A stretch of 64,000 nt of DNA. Source: Enterobacillus tribolii. Lineage in GTDB: Bacteria > Pseudomonadota > Gammaproteobacteria > Enterobacterales > Enterobacteriaceae. The position numbers and the translations under genes were made by a program. The stretch is from the NCBI RefSeq assembly GCF_003363015.1, contig NZ_QRAP01000002.1:434001-498000 (forward strand). Reading direction: 5' to 3'. Under the pieces are notes generated by a model that saw only the letters and a list, made by a program, of their open reading frames with translations, ran no database searches and was not told the origin of the DNA. Below, one piece after another: positions 28,021 to 36,845 of the stretch; the stretch's first letter is position 1; the number at the start of each line of letters is the position of its first letter.

Positions 28021-28740
28021 CCAGTAGTTTTTGTATCCGCCTTCCGGCAGGGATAACACGATGAAGTGCCGAACCACGGCAGAGTAGGGAAGTTGAAACA
28101 GTTGTTAGCGAAATTTCGTTTTGCATTTTACCCCTTTTGGCTGTATAACCTGCGCGCGGCTATGTGTCTCACTTCCGGCCGAGGAGGGCGTGGCGTTTCG
28201 TCCCACGCTGTCAGTATCAATACACTGTTAACTTTTCAGTTCTGTCACCGGCAGAACGCGGAGGTGGTTCAGAAATGACCCATGCCAAACCAACTTTTGT
28301 TATTCTCGTCGCAGCCGCCACGCTGGTTGCCCGCCGTGCCGTCGTGCGTCGTTTTTGCGCCAGGTCGTGCTGTACCGCGCGTCTTCCTTCCTTTTTGTCT
28401 TCGTTTCTTGCCTTTTCCCGAAGTTATTTCACCTTTCGGTGATGTCTTCGGTTCGACTCAGGATTCTCAGCCGCCCGGCGGCATCTGATGACTGAACAAG
28501 GGTAACCTGCTGCCTTAGCGGCGCAGGCCGGGTTTCACAGGGAAATACGGATTAATCCGTTATCCCGTCCCACGGAGTTAACTGCGGTGTTTTGCTCTTA
28601 TACTACTATCAGACCGGAAGTATGTCCGGCTCTGAGCTTTGTGGTCACGCCAAAAATCCCGGCGTGCGGGTTGTTGTTGGTACATGATGCTGCGATAGTG
28701 GCTGATGCGGATAACGGCATGCTTCAACAAGGAGGATGCC
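28021..28740 (+). promoter_or_regulatory. Long leader and promoter region of speA
   Basis: About 720 bp between the metK promoter and speA with no gene of known family. It holds two small frames that overlap as ATGA at 28275-28278 (28162-28278 and 28275-28442), a T- and C-rich stretch (28380-28440), and a possible promoter (TTAACT 28578, TATACT 28599; spacer only 15). E. coli carries small orphan frames (yqgB and neighbours) in the same place, but I see no similarity to YqgB. Confidence 0.45.
28275..28442 (+). CDS. Arg-rich 55-codon frame in the speA leader (hypothetical)
   Basis: Possible small protein or leader peptide upstream of arginine decarboxylase. GGAGG (28260-28264) lies 10 nt before the ATG, and the ATG overlaps the stop codon of a preceding frame (ATGA). 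The product is hydrophobic at residues 7-18 and Arg-rich after that (ARRAVVRRFCAR), with Arg as the last sense codon. No homologue recognised; could be chance in a GC-rich leader. See findings. Confidence 0.3.
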   Translation: MTHAKPTFVILVAAATLVARRAVVRRFCARSCCTARLPSFLSSFLAFSRSYFTFR

Positions 28741-30708
28741 GTGTCTGAGGATATTTTAAATGATCCGCGGGAAGCGGCTTATCAATTGCGTTCAATGCGG
28801 GAGGTTGCCATGAACGATCGTAATGCCAGCAAAATGCTGAGCACTTATAACGTCGCCTATTGGGGGGGCAACTATTATGACGTCAACGAACTGGGGCATA
28901 TTTCCGTGTGCCCGGACCCCGACGTTCCCGAAGGACGGGTGGATCTGACCGCGCTGGTTGAGCGCATGAAAGAGGAAGGTCAGCGCCTGCCCGCGCTGTT
29001 TTGCTTCCCGCAGATCCTGCAACACCGCCTGCGTTCGATTAACGCCGCGTTCCGGCGCGCCCGTGAGTCGTTCGGCTATGAGGGCGGCTATTTTCTGGTG
29101 TATCCGATTAAGGTTAACCAGCACCGCCGCGTGATTGAGTCGCTGATTAACTCCGGCGAACCGTTGGGGCTGGAGGCGGGTTCCAAAGCGGAACTGATGG
29201 CTGTGCTGGCCCACGCCGGCATGACCCGCTCGGTGATCGTGTGTAACGGCTATAAAGACCGCGAATATATCCGCCTGGCGCTGATCGGCGAGAAGCTGGG
29301 GCACAAGGTTTATCTGGTCATCGAAAAGATGTCGGAAATCAAGCTGGTGCTGGAGGAAGCTGAGCGGCTGAACGTGATTCCCCGTCTTGGCGTACGCGCC
29401 CGTCTGGCCTCGCAAGGTTCGGGGAAATGGCAGTCGAGCGGCGGGGAGAAATCCAAGTTCGGCCTGGCTGCGACCCAGGTGCTGCAACTGGTGGAAATCC
29501 TGCGCAAGGCCGATCGCCTGAGCAGCCTGCAATTGCTGCACTTCCATCTTGGTTCGCAGCTGGCGAACATCCGCGACATCGCCACCGGCGTGCGTGAGTC
29601 CGCGCGTTTTTACGTCGAGCTGCATAAGCTGGGCGTGAATATCCAGTGCTTTGACGTCGGCGGCGGTCTGGGTGTGGACTACGAAGGCACCCGTTCGCAG
29701 TCTGATTGTTCGGTGAACTATGGCCTGAACGAATACGCTAACAACGTCATCTGGGGCATCGGGGAAGCGTGTAATGAACACGGTTTGCCGCACCCGACGG
29801 TCATCACCGAATCCGGACGTGCCGTTACTGCGCACCACACCGTACTGGTGTCCAACGTGATCGGCGCAGAGCGCAACGAGTTCAGCACGCCGCAGCCGCC
29901 GGCAGAGGACGCGCCGCGCGCACTGCAAAGCCTGTGGGCGACCTGGGAAGAGATGCAGGAGTCGGGCACCCGTCGCTCGCTGCGCGAGTGGCTGCACGAC
30001 AGCCAGCTCGACCTGAATGACGTTCACACGCAGTATGCGCACGGCATGCTGGATCTGACCCAGCGCGCCTGGGCTGAACAGCAGTACCTGACCATCTGCA
30101 GCCTTATTCAGGAGCACCTGGACCCGAGCAACCGCGCGCACCGTCCGGTGATTGACGAGTTGCAGGAGCGCATGGCCGACAAGCTGTACGTCAACTTCTC
30201 CCTGTTCCAGTCCATGCCGGACGCGTGGGGCATCGACCAGTTGTTCCCGGTGCTGCCGCTGAGCGGCCTGAATCAGCCGCCGGAACGTCGTGCGGTGCTG
30301 CTGGACATTACCTGCGATTCCGACGGCACCATCGATCATTACATCGACGGCGACGGCATCGCCACCACCATGCCGATGCCGCCGTACGATCCGGAAAATC
30401 CGCCGCTGCTGGGCTTCTTTATGGTTGGCGCGTACCAGGAAATCCTGGGCAATATGCATAACCTGTTCGGCGATACCGCCTCGGTCGACGTGTTCGTGTT
30501 CGAAGACGGCAACGTGGAAGTTCAGCAATCGGAAGAGGGGAATACCGTCGCCCAGATGCTGGAATACGTGCAGTTAAGTCCGTCCGTGCTGCTGACCCGA
30601 TTCCGCGATCAGGTGAAAGAGACCGATCTGGAGCCGGAATTGCAGGCGCAGTTCCTGGAAGAGTTTGAGAGCGGATTGTACGGCTACACTTATCTGGAAG
30701 ACGAGTAA
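28741..30708 (+). CDS. speA: Biosynthetic arginine decarboxylase SpeA
   Basis: PLP enzyme of the alanine-racemase fold that converts arginine to agmatine, first step of the agmatine route to putrescine. 655 aa. Start set at GTG 28741 because AAGGAGG lies 5 nt upstream and the length then agrees with E. coli (658); an ATG at 28705 has no such site. PLP lysine is Lys124 in [31 protein letters not shown] and DITCDSDG are conserved. A terminator separates it from speB, the next step. Confidence 0.97.
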   Translation: MSEDILNDPREAAYQLRSMREVAMNDRNASKMLSTYNVAYWGGNYYDVNELGHISVCPDPDVPEGRVDLTALVERMKEEGQRLPALFCFPQILQHRLRSINAAFRRARESFGYEGGYFLVYPIKVNQHRRVIESLINSGEPLGLEAGSKAELMAVLAHAGMTRSVIVCNGYKDREYIRLALIGEKLGHKVYLVIEKMSEIKLVLEEAERLNVIPRLGVRARLASQGSGKWQSSGGEKSKFGLAATQVLQLVEILRKADRLSSLQLLHFHLGSQLANIRDIATGVRESARFYVELHKLGVNIQCFDVGGGLGVDYEGTRSQSDCSVNYGLNEYANNVIWGIGEACNEHGLPHPTVITESGRAVTAHHTVLVSNVIGAERNEFSTPQPPAEDAPRALQSLWATWEEMQESGTRRSLREWLHDSQLDLNDVHTQYAHGMLDLTQRAWAEQQYLTICSLIQEHLDPSNRAHRPVIDELQERMADKLYVNFSLFQSMPDAWGIDQLFPVLPLSGLNQPPERRAVLLDITCDSDGTIDHYIDGDGIATTMPMPPYDPENPPLLGFFMVGAYQEILGNMHNLFGDTASVDVFVFEDGNVEVQQSEEGNTVAQMLEYVQLSPSVLLTRFRDQVKETDLEPELQAQFLEEFESGLYGYTYLEDE

Positions 30709-30780
30709 CCGGGCTTGAAGCGCGGAAGGTTTGCGGGGATAATCCGTACAACTTTTTACGTTTTACAAAATGCGCATAGT

Positions 30781-30812
30781 GCGCATGCCGTAAATAGCGC
30801 GCATGCCGTAAA
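30781..30812. repeat. Short direct repeat downstream of speA
   Basis: Two copies of GCGCATGCCGTAAA (30781-30794 and 30799-30812), 18 bp apart start to start, between speA and its terminator. Confidence 0.7.
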
Positions 30813-30837
30813 ATGAATGCTGTAAAAGCGAATAATG

Positions 30838-30881
30838 ATCCCTTCCTCGTCGGGCTAACGACGCGGGAGGGATTTTTTTTT
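30838..30881 (+). terminator. Intrinsic terminator of speA
   Basis: Fifteen-base stem 30838-30852 / 30859-30873 with one mismatch and one G-T pair, loop GGCTAA, followed by nine T. Confidence 0.92.
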
Positions 30882-30944
30882 CATCTGTACTTTATCCGGC
30901 GGGATGAGATCGGCCCGCGGTGACGACGATTGACAGGAGTGATT

Positions 30945-31865
30945 ATGAGCACTTTGGGAAATAAACCCGATAACTCACTGGTTTCCAACGCGTTCGGCTT
31001 TCTGCGTTTTCCGCTGAACTTCCAGCCGTATGACGGCGACGCTGACTGGGTAATTACCGGCGTGCCGTTCGACATGGCCACCTCCGGCCGTGCGGGCGGG
31101 CGTCATGGCCCGGCGGCGATCCGTCAGGTTTCCACCAACCTGGCCTGGGAAGGCAACCGCTGGCCGTGGCAGTTCGATCTGCGCGACCGCCTGAAAGTGG
31201 AAGACTGCGGCGACGTGGTGTTCAGCTTCGGTGATGCCCAGGACATGAGTGAGACATTGCAGGCCCATACCGAAAAACTGCTGGCGTCCGGCAAACGCTG
31301 CCTCACCTTCGGCGGCGATCACTTCGTCACCTTGCCCCTGCTGCGCGCGCACGCTAAACATTTCGGCAAGATGGCGCTGGTGCATTTCGACGCCCACACC
31401 GACACCTATGCCAACGGCAGCAAATTCGATCACGGTACCATGTTTTACCATGCGCCGAACGAAGGCTTGATCGATCCTCACCACTCGGTTCAGATCGGTA
31501 TCCGCACGGAATACGATCGCGACAACGGCTTCACCGTACTGGATGCGGCGCAGGTTAACGATCGCGATGTCGGCGATGTGCTGGCGCAAATCAAAGAGAT
31601 CGTCGGCGATATGCCGGTTTATCTGACCTTCGACATCGACTGCCTTGATCCGGCCTTCGCGCCCGGCACCGGCACGCCGGTTATCGGCGGCCTGAGTTCC
31701 GATCGCGCCCTGAAGTTGGTGCGTGGCCTGCAGGATTTGAACATCGTCGGCATGGACGTGGTGGAAGTCGCGCCGGCTTATGATCAATCTGAAATTACCG
31801 CTCTGGCTGCGGCCACCTTGGCCCTGGAAATGCTTTATTTGCAGGCGGCTAAAAAAGGCGAGTAA
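30945..31865 (+). CDS. speB: Agmatinase SpeB
   Basis: Mn-dependent ureohydrolase cleaving agmatine to putrescine and urea. 306 aa, same as E. coli; start at the ATG with AGGAG 7 nt upstream (MSTLGNK). Metal-binding motifs [13 protein letters not shown] and [16 protein letters not shown] are intact. Located 236 bp after speA beyond a terminator, so it probably has its own promoter. Confidence 0.98.
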   Translation: MSTLGNKPDNSLVSNAFGFLRFPLNFQPYDGDADWVITGVPFDMATSGRAGGRHGPAAIRQVSTNLAWEGNRWPWQFDLRDRLKVEDCGDVVFSFGDAQDMSETLQAHTEKLLASGKRCLTFGGDHFVTLPLLRAHAKHFGKMALVHFDAHTDTYANGSKFDHGTMFYHAPNEGLIDPHHSVQIGIRTEYDRDNGFTVLDAAQVNDRDVGDVLAQIKEIVGDMPVYLTFDIDCLDPAFAPGTGTPVIGGLSSDRALKLVRGLQDLNIVGMDVVEVAPAYDQSEITALAAATLALEMLYLQAAKKGE

Positions 31866-31878
31866 CTACCGCCGATGG

Positions 31879-31906
31879 CTCCCGGCCAGCGCCTGAAGGC
31901 CGGGAG
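31879..31906 (+). terminator. Hairpin after speB
   Basis: CTCCCGGCC / GGCCGGGAG arms (31879-31887 and 31898-31906). The sequence after it is pyrimidine-rich but has no uninterrupted T-tract close by. Confidence 0.5.
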
Positions 31907-32027
31907 TCACACTTCTTTTCCCTTTCCGTTTTTTTTGTGAATATTTTTGAATAACCCATAAGGTGTAATTCGTTAACAATTCACGATTATGATTAACTCT
32001 TAATGCGTAATCCCAGGAATTCCGGGA

Positions 32028-32043
32028 TACTCATTAAGGTGTA
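32028..32043. promoter_or_regulatory. NarL-type 7-2-7 site upstream of fdnG
   Basis: TACTCAT-TA-AGGTGTA, an inverted heptamer pair with 2-bp spacing matching the NarL/NarP TACYYMT arrangement known from E. coli fdnG. A second, less regular pair (AACCCAT / AGGTGTA) lies at 31953-31967. Confidence 0.6.
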
Positions 32044-32068
32044 TTTCCTCTCCAAATAGTTAACTTTT

Positions 32069-32082
32069 TTGATTTAACTCAA
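32069..32082. promoter_or_regulatory. FNR box of fdnGHI
   Basis: TTGATTTAACTCAA, 9 of 10 defined positions of TTGAT-N4-ATCAA. Fits anaerobic activation of nitrate-inducible formate dehydrogenase. Confidence 0.75.
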
Positions 32083-32152
32083 GGCTGCGTTGGTTATTGC
32101 TGTTAGCGTGCAGCAATAAAAAAACAAAACCACCAAGCAATTGAGGAATGCA

Positions 32153-35100
32153 ATGAACGTCAACCGCAGACAGTTTTTCCGTATCTGCGCCGGCGGGATG
32201 GCAGGTACTACGGTGGCGGCGCTGGGATTCACTCCCGGTGCTGCGCTGGCGGAGACGCGCAACTATAAACTGCTGCGCGCCAAAGAAGTCCGCAATACCT
32301 GTACATACTGTTCCGTTGGCTGCGGGCTGCTGATGTACAGTCTTGGCGATGGATCTAAAAATGCCAGGGCATCTATTTTCCATATCGAAGGAGACCCGGA
32401 TCATCCGGTAAGCCGCGGCGCGCTGTGCCCGAAAGGCGCGGGTCTGCTCGATTACGTTCACAGTGAAAACCGTCTGCGTTATCCGGAATACCGTGCGCCC
32501 GGCTCCGACAAGTGGCAGCGCATCAGCTGGGATGAGGCATTAAACCGCATCGCCCGCCTGATGAAAGACGATCGCGACGCCAACTTCGTTGAAACCAACG
32601 CGCAGGGCGTTACGGTTAACCGTTGGCTCTCTACCGGTATGCTGTGCGCCTCGGCGGCCAGCAACGAAACCGGGATGCTGACGCAGAAGTTTGCCCGTTC
32701 GCTGGGCATGCTGGCGGTTGATAACCAGGCGCGTGTCTGACACGGACCAACGGTAGCAAGTCTTGCTCCAACATTTGGTCGCGGTGCGATGACCAACCAC
32801 TGGGTTGATATCAAAAACGCCAACGTCGTCGTCGTGATGGGCGGTAACGCTGCTGAAGCGCATCCGGTCGGATTCCGCTGGGCGATGGAAGCCAAAAACA
32901 ACAACGACGCCACGCTGATCGTGGTCGATCCCCGCTTTACCCGTACGGCGTCGGTGGCCGATATCTATGCGCCGATCCGTTCCGGAACCGACATCACCTT
33001 CCTGTCGGGCGTGATCCTGTACCTGATTTCCAACAACAAGATCAACGCCGAATACGTGAAGCATTACACCAACGCCAGCCTGCTGGTGCGGGATGATTTC
33101 AGCTTCGACGACGGGTTGTTCAGCGGCTATGACGCCGAAAAACGCCAGTACGACAAAACCAGCTGGAACTACCAGTTCGATGAGAACGGCTTCGCTAAGC
33201 GCGACGAGACGCTGCAACATCCGCGCTGCGTGTGGAACCTGCTGAAGCAGCACGTTGCGCGTTATACGCCGGACGTGGTGGAAAACATCTGCGGCACGCC
33301 GCAGGCGGATTTCCTCAAGGTGTGCGAAGTGCTGGCCTCCACCAGCGCCGCCGATCGCACCACCTCTTTCCTGTACGCCCTAGGCTGGACCCAGCATACC
33401 GTCGGCGCGCAGAACATCCGTACCATGGCGATGATCCAGTTGCTGCTCGGCAACATGGGCATGGCCGGCGGCGGCGTTAACGCGCTGCGCGGGCACTCCA
33501 ACATTCAGGGGTTAACCGACCTCGGCCTGCTGTCCACCAGCCTGCCGGGTTATCTGACGCTGCCTTCTGAAAAGCAGCCCGATGTGGAAACCTATCTGGC
33601 GGCCAGTACGCCGAAGGCTACGCTGCCCGGACAGGTTAACTACTGGAGCAACTATCCCAAGTTCTTCGTCAGCCTGATGAAGGCGTTTTATGGCGATGAC
33701 GCGCGCCGGGAAAACGGCTGGGGGTATGACTGGTTGCCGAAGTGGGACCAGGCCTATGACGTGATGAAGTATTTCCAGATGATGGAACGCGGCGAAGTGA
33801 CCGGCTATTTCTGCCAGGGCTTCAACCCGGTGGCGTCATTCCCGGATAAAAACAAGGTCGTCGCTTCGCTGAGCAAGCTGAAGTACATGGTGGTGGTTGA
33901 TCCGCTGGTGACCGAAACCGCTAACTTCTGGCAGAACCACGGCGACATGAACGACGTCGATCCGGCGCAGATCCAGACCGAAGTGTTCCGTCTGCCTTCT
34001 ACCTGCTTCGCCGAAGAAGACGGCTCCATCGCCAACTCCGGCCGCTGGTTGCAGTGGCACTGGAAAGGCGGCGAGCCGCCGGGAGAAGCGCGCACCGACG
34101 GTCAGATCCTGGCCGGCCTGCTGCACCGCCTGCGCAAGATGTACCGCGAGGAAGGCGGCAAAGGCGCCGAGCCGTTGCTGAAGATGCGCTGGGACTACCT
34201 GATGCCGGATCATCCGGAAGCAGACGAGGTTGCGCAGGAGAACAACGGCGTGGCGCTGGAAGATCTCTATGACGCCAACGGCGTGCTGGTGGCGAAAAAG
34301 GGCCAGTTGCTGGACTCCTTTGCCCAATTGCGCGACGACGGCAGTACGTCTTCCGCCTGTTGGATCTATACCGGCAGCTGGACGTCGAAAGGCAACCAGA
34401 TGGCGAACCGCGACAACAGCGATCCGTCCGGTTTGGGCAATACCCTTGGCTGGGCCTGGGCGTGGCCGCTTAACCGCCGCATCATCTACAACCGTGCCTC
34501 CGCCGATCCGCAGGGTAAACCGTGGGATCCGAAGCGGATGCTGATTGAATGGAACGGCAGCAAGTGGGTCGGGAACGATATCCCCGACTACAGCGCCGCC
34601 GCGCCGGGCAGCGGCGTTGGTCCGTTCATCATGCAGCCGGAAGGGATGGGGCGCCTGTTCGCTATCGATAAGATGGCCGAAGGTCCGTTCCCGGAACACT
34701 ATGAGCCGTTCGAGACGCCGCTGGGCACCAACCCGCTGCATCCGAAGGTGGTGTCCAACCCTGCGGCACGTATTTACGATGCGGACGCCAAGCGTCTCGG
34801 CGACCACAGTGAGTTCCCTTATGTGGGAACCACGTACCGCCTGACGGAGCACTTCCATACCTGGACCAAGCATGCCCGCCTCAACGCTATCGTGCAGCCG
34901 GAGCAGTTCGTCGAGTTGAGCGAACAGTTGGCGGGCAAGAAAGGCATTGTCAACGGGGATACGGTGAAGGTCAGCAGCAAACGCGGCTTTATCCGGGCGA
35001 AAGCGGTGGTGACCCGCCGTCTGCAAACCCTGAAGGTCAATGGTCAGGACGTGGAAACCATCGGTATCCCGATTCACTGGGGATTCGAGGGCGTAACGCA

Positions 35101-35200
35101 GAAAGGCTATATGGCCAACACCCTGACTCCGTTCGTCGGTGACGCCAACTCGCAAACGCCGGAGTACAAGGCGTTCCTGGTCAACGTGGAAAAGGATTAA
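32153..35200 (+). CDS. fdnG: Formate dehydrogenase-N alpha subunit, selenoprotein FdnG
   Basis: Periplasmic catalytic subunit that oxidises formate, using bis-MGD molybdenum and selenocysteine, and passes electrons through FdnH and FdnI to menaquinone for nitrate respiration. Read through the in-frame TGA at 32738-32740 as selenocysteine 196 (ARV-U-HGPTVAS), the product is 1015 aa, the E. coli FdnG length. The N-terminus has a Tat signal (RRQFFRICAGG) and the 4Fe-4S motif CTYCSVGC...CPKG. ATG 32153 has GAGG upstream. Without recoding it would wrongly be split into a 195-aa piece and an 803-aa piece. Followed by fdnH after 12 bp. Confidence 0.97.
32738..32779 (+). other. Selenocysteine UGA codon and SECIS hairpin of fdnG
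   Basis: The UGA is followed at once by a hairpin: outer arms GACCAA / TTGGTC (32744-32749 and 32774-32779), inner arm AGCAA / TTGCT with an apical loop containing GT. Placement right after the UGA is that of bacterial SECIS elements recognised by SelB. Confidence 0.88.
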
Positions 35201-35212
35201 GGAGCCGAAATT

Positions 35213-36100
35213 ATGTCCATGCAATCTCAAGACATTATCAAACGTTCGGCTACCAACGGCATCACGCCGCCGCCGCAGGCGCGTGATTACAAGGACGAGG
35301 TCGCCAAGCTTATCGACGTTTCCACCTGCATCGGCTGTAAGGCCTGCCAGGTGGCCTGCTCGGAGTGGAATGATATCCGCGCCGAAGTGGGGCACTGCGT
35401 CGGGGTGTATGACAACCCCGCCGATCTGAGCGCCAAGGCCTGGACGCTGATGCGTTTTACCGAGACGGAACAGAACGGCAAGCTGGAGTGGCTGATCCGC
35501 AAGGACGGCTGCATGCACTGCGCGGATCCGGGCTGCCTGAAGGCATGCCCGTCCGCCGGGGCGATCATTCAGTACGCCAACGGCATCGTCGATTTTCAGT
35601 CGGAACACTGCATCGGCTGCGGTTATTGCATCGCGGGCTGTCCATTCAATATTCCGCGCCTCAATCCGGACGACAACCGGGTGTACAAGTGCACCCTGTG
35701 CGTGGACCGGGTGAGCGTGGGGCAAGAGCCTGCCTGTGTGAAAACCTGCCCAACCGGCGCCATTCACTTTGGCACCAAGACGGAAATGCTGGAGCTGGCG
35801 TCACAGCGCGTGGAGAAGCTGAAACAGCGCGGTTATGCCAACGCCGGGATCTACAATCCTCAGGGCGTGGGCGGAACCCACGTGATGTACGTGCTGCATC
35901 ACGCGGATCAGCCCGAGCTGTATAACAATTTGCCGAAAGATCCGCATATCGATCTGTCGGTTAACCTGTGGAAAGGCATACTGAAGCCGCTGTCGGTAGC
36001 GGGATTCATCGCCACGTTTGCCGGCCTGATTTTCCACTACGTGGGTATCGGCCCGAACAAGGAAACCGATGATGACGGGGAGGAGGATCATCATGAGTAA
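35213..36100 (+). CDS. fdnH: Formate dehydrogenase-N iron-sulfur beta subunit
   Basis: Electron-transfer subunit of 295 aa with four 4Fe-4S clusters. Cys motifs [37 protein letters not shown] and the CTLC/CVKTCP set are present. A C-terminal helix near residues 255-277 ([18 protein letters not shown]) anchors it in the membrane. Starts 12 bp after fdnG and overlaps fdnI by 8 bases. Confidence 0.97.
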   Translation: MSMQSQDIIKRSATNGITPPPQARDYKDEVAKLIDVSTCIGCKACQVACSEWNDIRAEVGHCVGVYDNPADLSAKAWTLMRFTETEQNGKLEWLIRKDGCMHCADPGCLKACPSAGAIIQYANGIVDFQSEHCIGCGYCIAGCPFNIPRLNPDDNRVYKCTLCVDRVSVGQEPACVKTCPTGAIHFGTKTEMLELASQRVEKLKQRGYANAGIYNPQGVGGTHVMYVLHHADQPELYNNLPKDPHIDLSVNLWKGILKPLSVAGFIATFAGLIFHYVGIGPNKETDDDGEEDHHE

Positions 36101-36731
36101 GAGTAAAATGATTGTCCGCACCAAATTCATCGATCGCGCCTGTCACTGGACCGTGGTGATTTGCTTCTTCCTGGTGTCGCTTTCCGGCATTGCGTTGTTC
36201 TTCCCGACGTTGCAGTGGTTGACGCAAACCTTCGGTACGCCGCAGATGGGGCGTATCCTGCATCCGTTCTTCGGCGTGCTGATTTTTATCGCTCTGATGT
36301 TTATGTTCTTCCGTTTCGTGAAGCACAACATCCCGGAGAAAGAAGATCTGCCCTGGATTAAGGGTATCGTCGAGGTGTTGAAAGGCAACGAGCACAAGGT
36401 AGCGGACGTCGGTAAATATAACGCCGGGCAGAAGATGATGTTCTGGAGCATCATGAGCATGATTTTCGTGCTGCTGGTGACCGGCGTCATTATCTGGCGG
36501 CCGTACTTCGCCGACTTTTTCCCGATGACGGTGGTGCGTTACTCGCTGCTGATTCATGCGGCGGCGGCAATCGTGCTGATCCACGCCATCCTGATCCATA
36601 TGTATATGGCGTTCTGGGTGAAGGGCTCGATTAAAGGCATGATTGAAGGTAAGGTCAGCCGCCGCTGGGCGAAGAAACACCATCCGCGCTGGTACCGTAA
36701 GGTCGAGGCTGAGGAAGCGAAAGAAAAATAG
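36093..36731 (+). CDS. fdnI: Formate dehydrogenase-N cytochrome b556 gamma subunit
   Basis: Membrane diheme cytochrome b of 212 aa with four hydrophobic helices, reducing menaquinone on the cytoplasmic side. Start at the ATG overlapping the fdnH stop (ATGAGTAA), giving [19 protein letters not shown] as in E. coli FdnI. Heme-ligand histidines are visible in CHW, LHPFFG and [13 protein letters not shown]. Closer to FdnI than to FdoI. Confidence 0.96.
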   Translation: MSKSKMIVRTKFIDRACHWTVVICFFLVSLSGIALFFPTLQWLTQTFGTPQMGRILHPFFGVLIFIALMFMFFRFVKHNIPEKEDLPWIKGIVEVLKGNEHKVADVGKYNAGQKMMFWSIMSMIFVLLVTGVIIWRPYFADFFPMTVVRYSLLIHAAAAIVLIHAILIHMYMAFWVKGSIKGMIEGKVSRRWAKKHHPRWYRKVEAEEAKEK

Positions 36732-36765
36732 CTACCCCGGGCGGATTTTAAACCGGCATTTGACT

Positions 36766-36794
36766 CAGAGGGCTGCACACCGCGCAGCCCTCTG
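36766..36794. terminator. Terminator between fdnI and the chitinase gene
   Basis: Eleven-base perfect arms CAGAGGGCTGC / GCAGCCCTCTG with loop ACACCGC. The plus side continues TCTTATC. Convergent genes, so it may serve both. Confidence 0.7.
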
Positions 36795-36845
36795 TCTTAT
36801 CACAATTAACGTCTTGTCAGAGATAATACCGGAGTGAGGCCGGTG

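Noticed and set aside
32738-32740. In-frame stop in fdnG as a nonsense mutation
   Set aside because: UGA is at the known selenocysteine position 196 with a SECIS-like hairpin after it; both halves are intact and colinear with FdnG.
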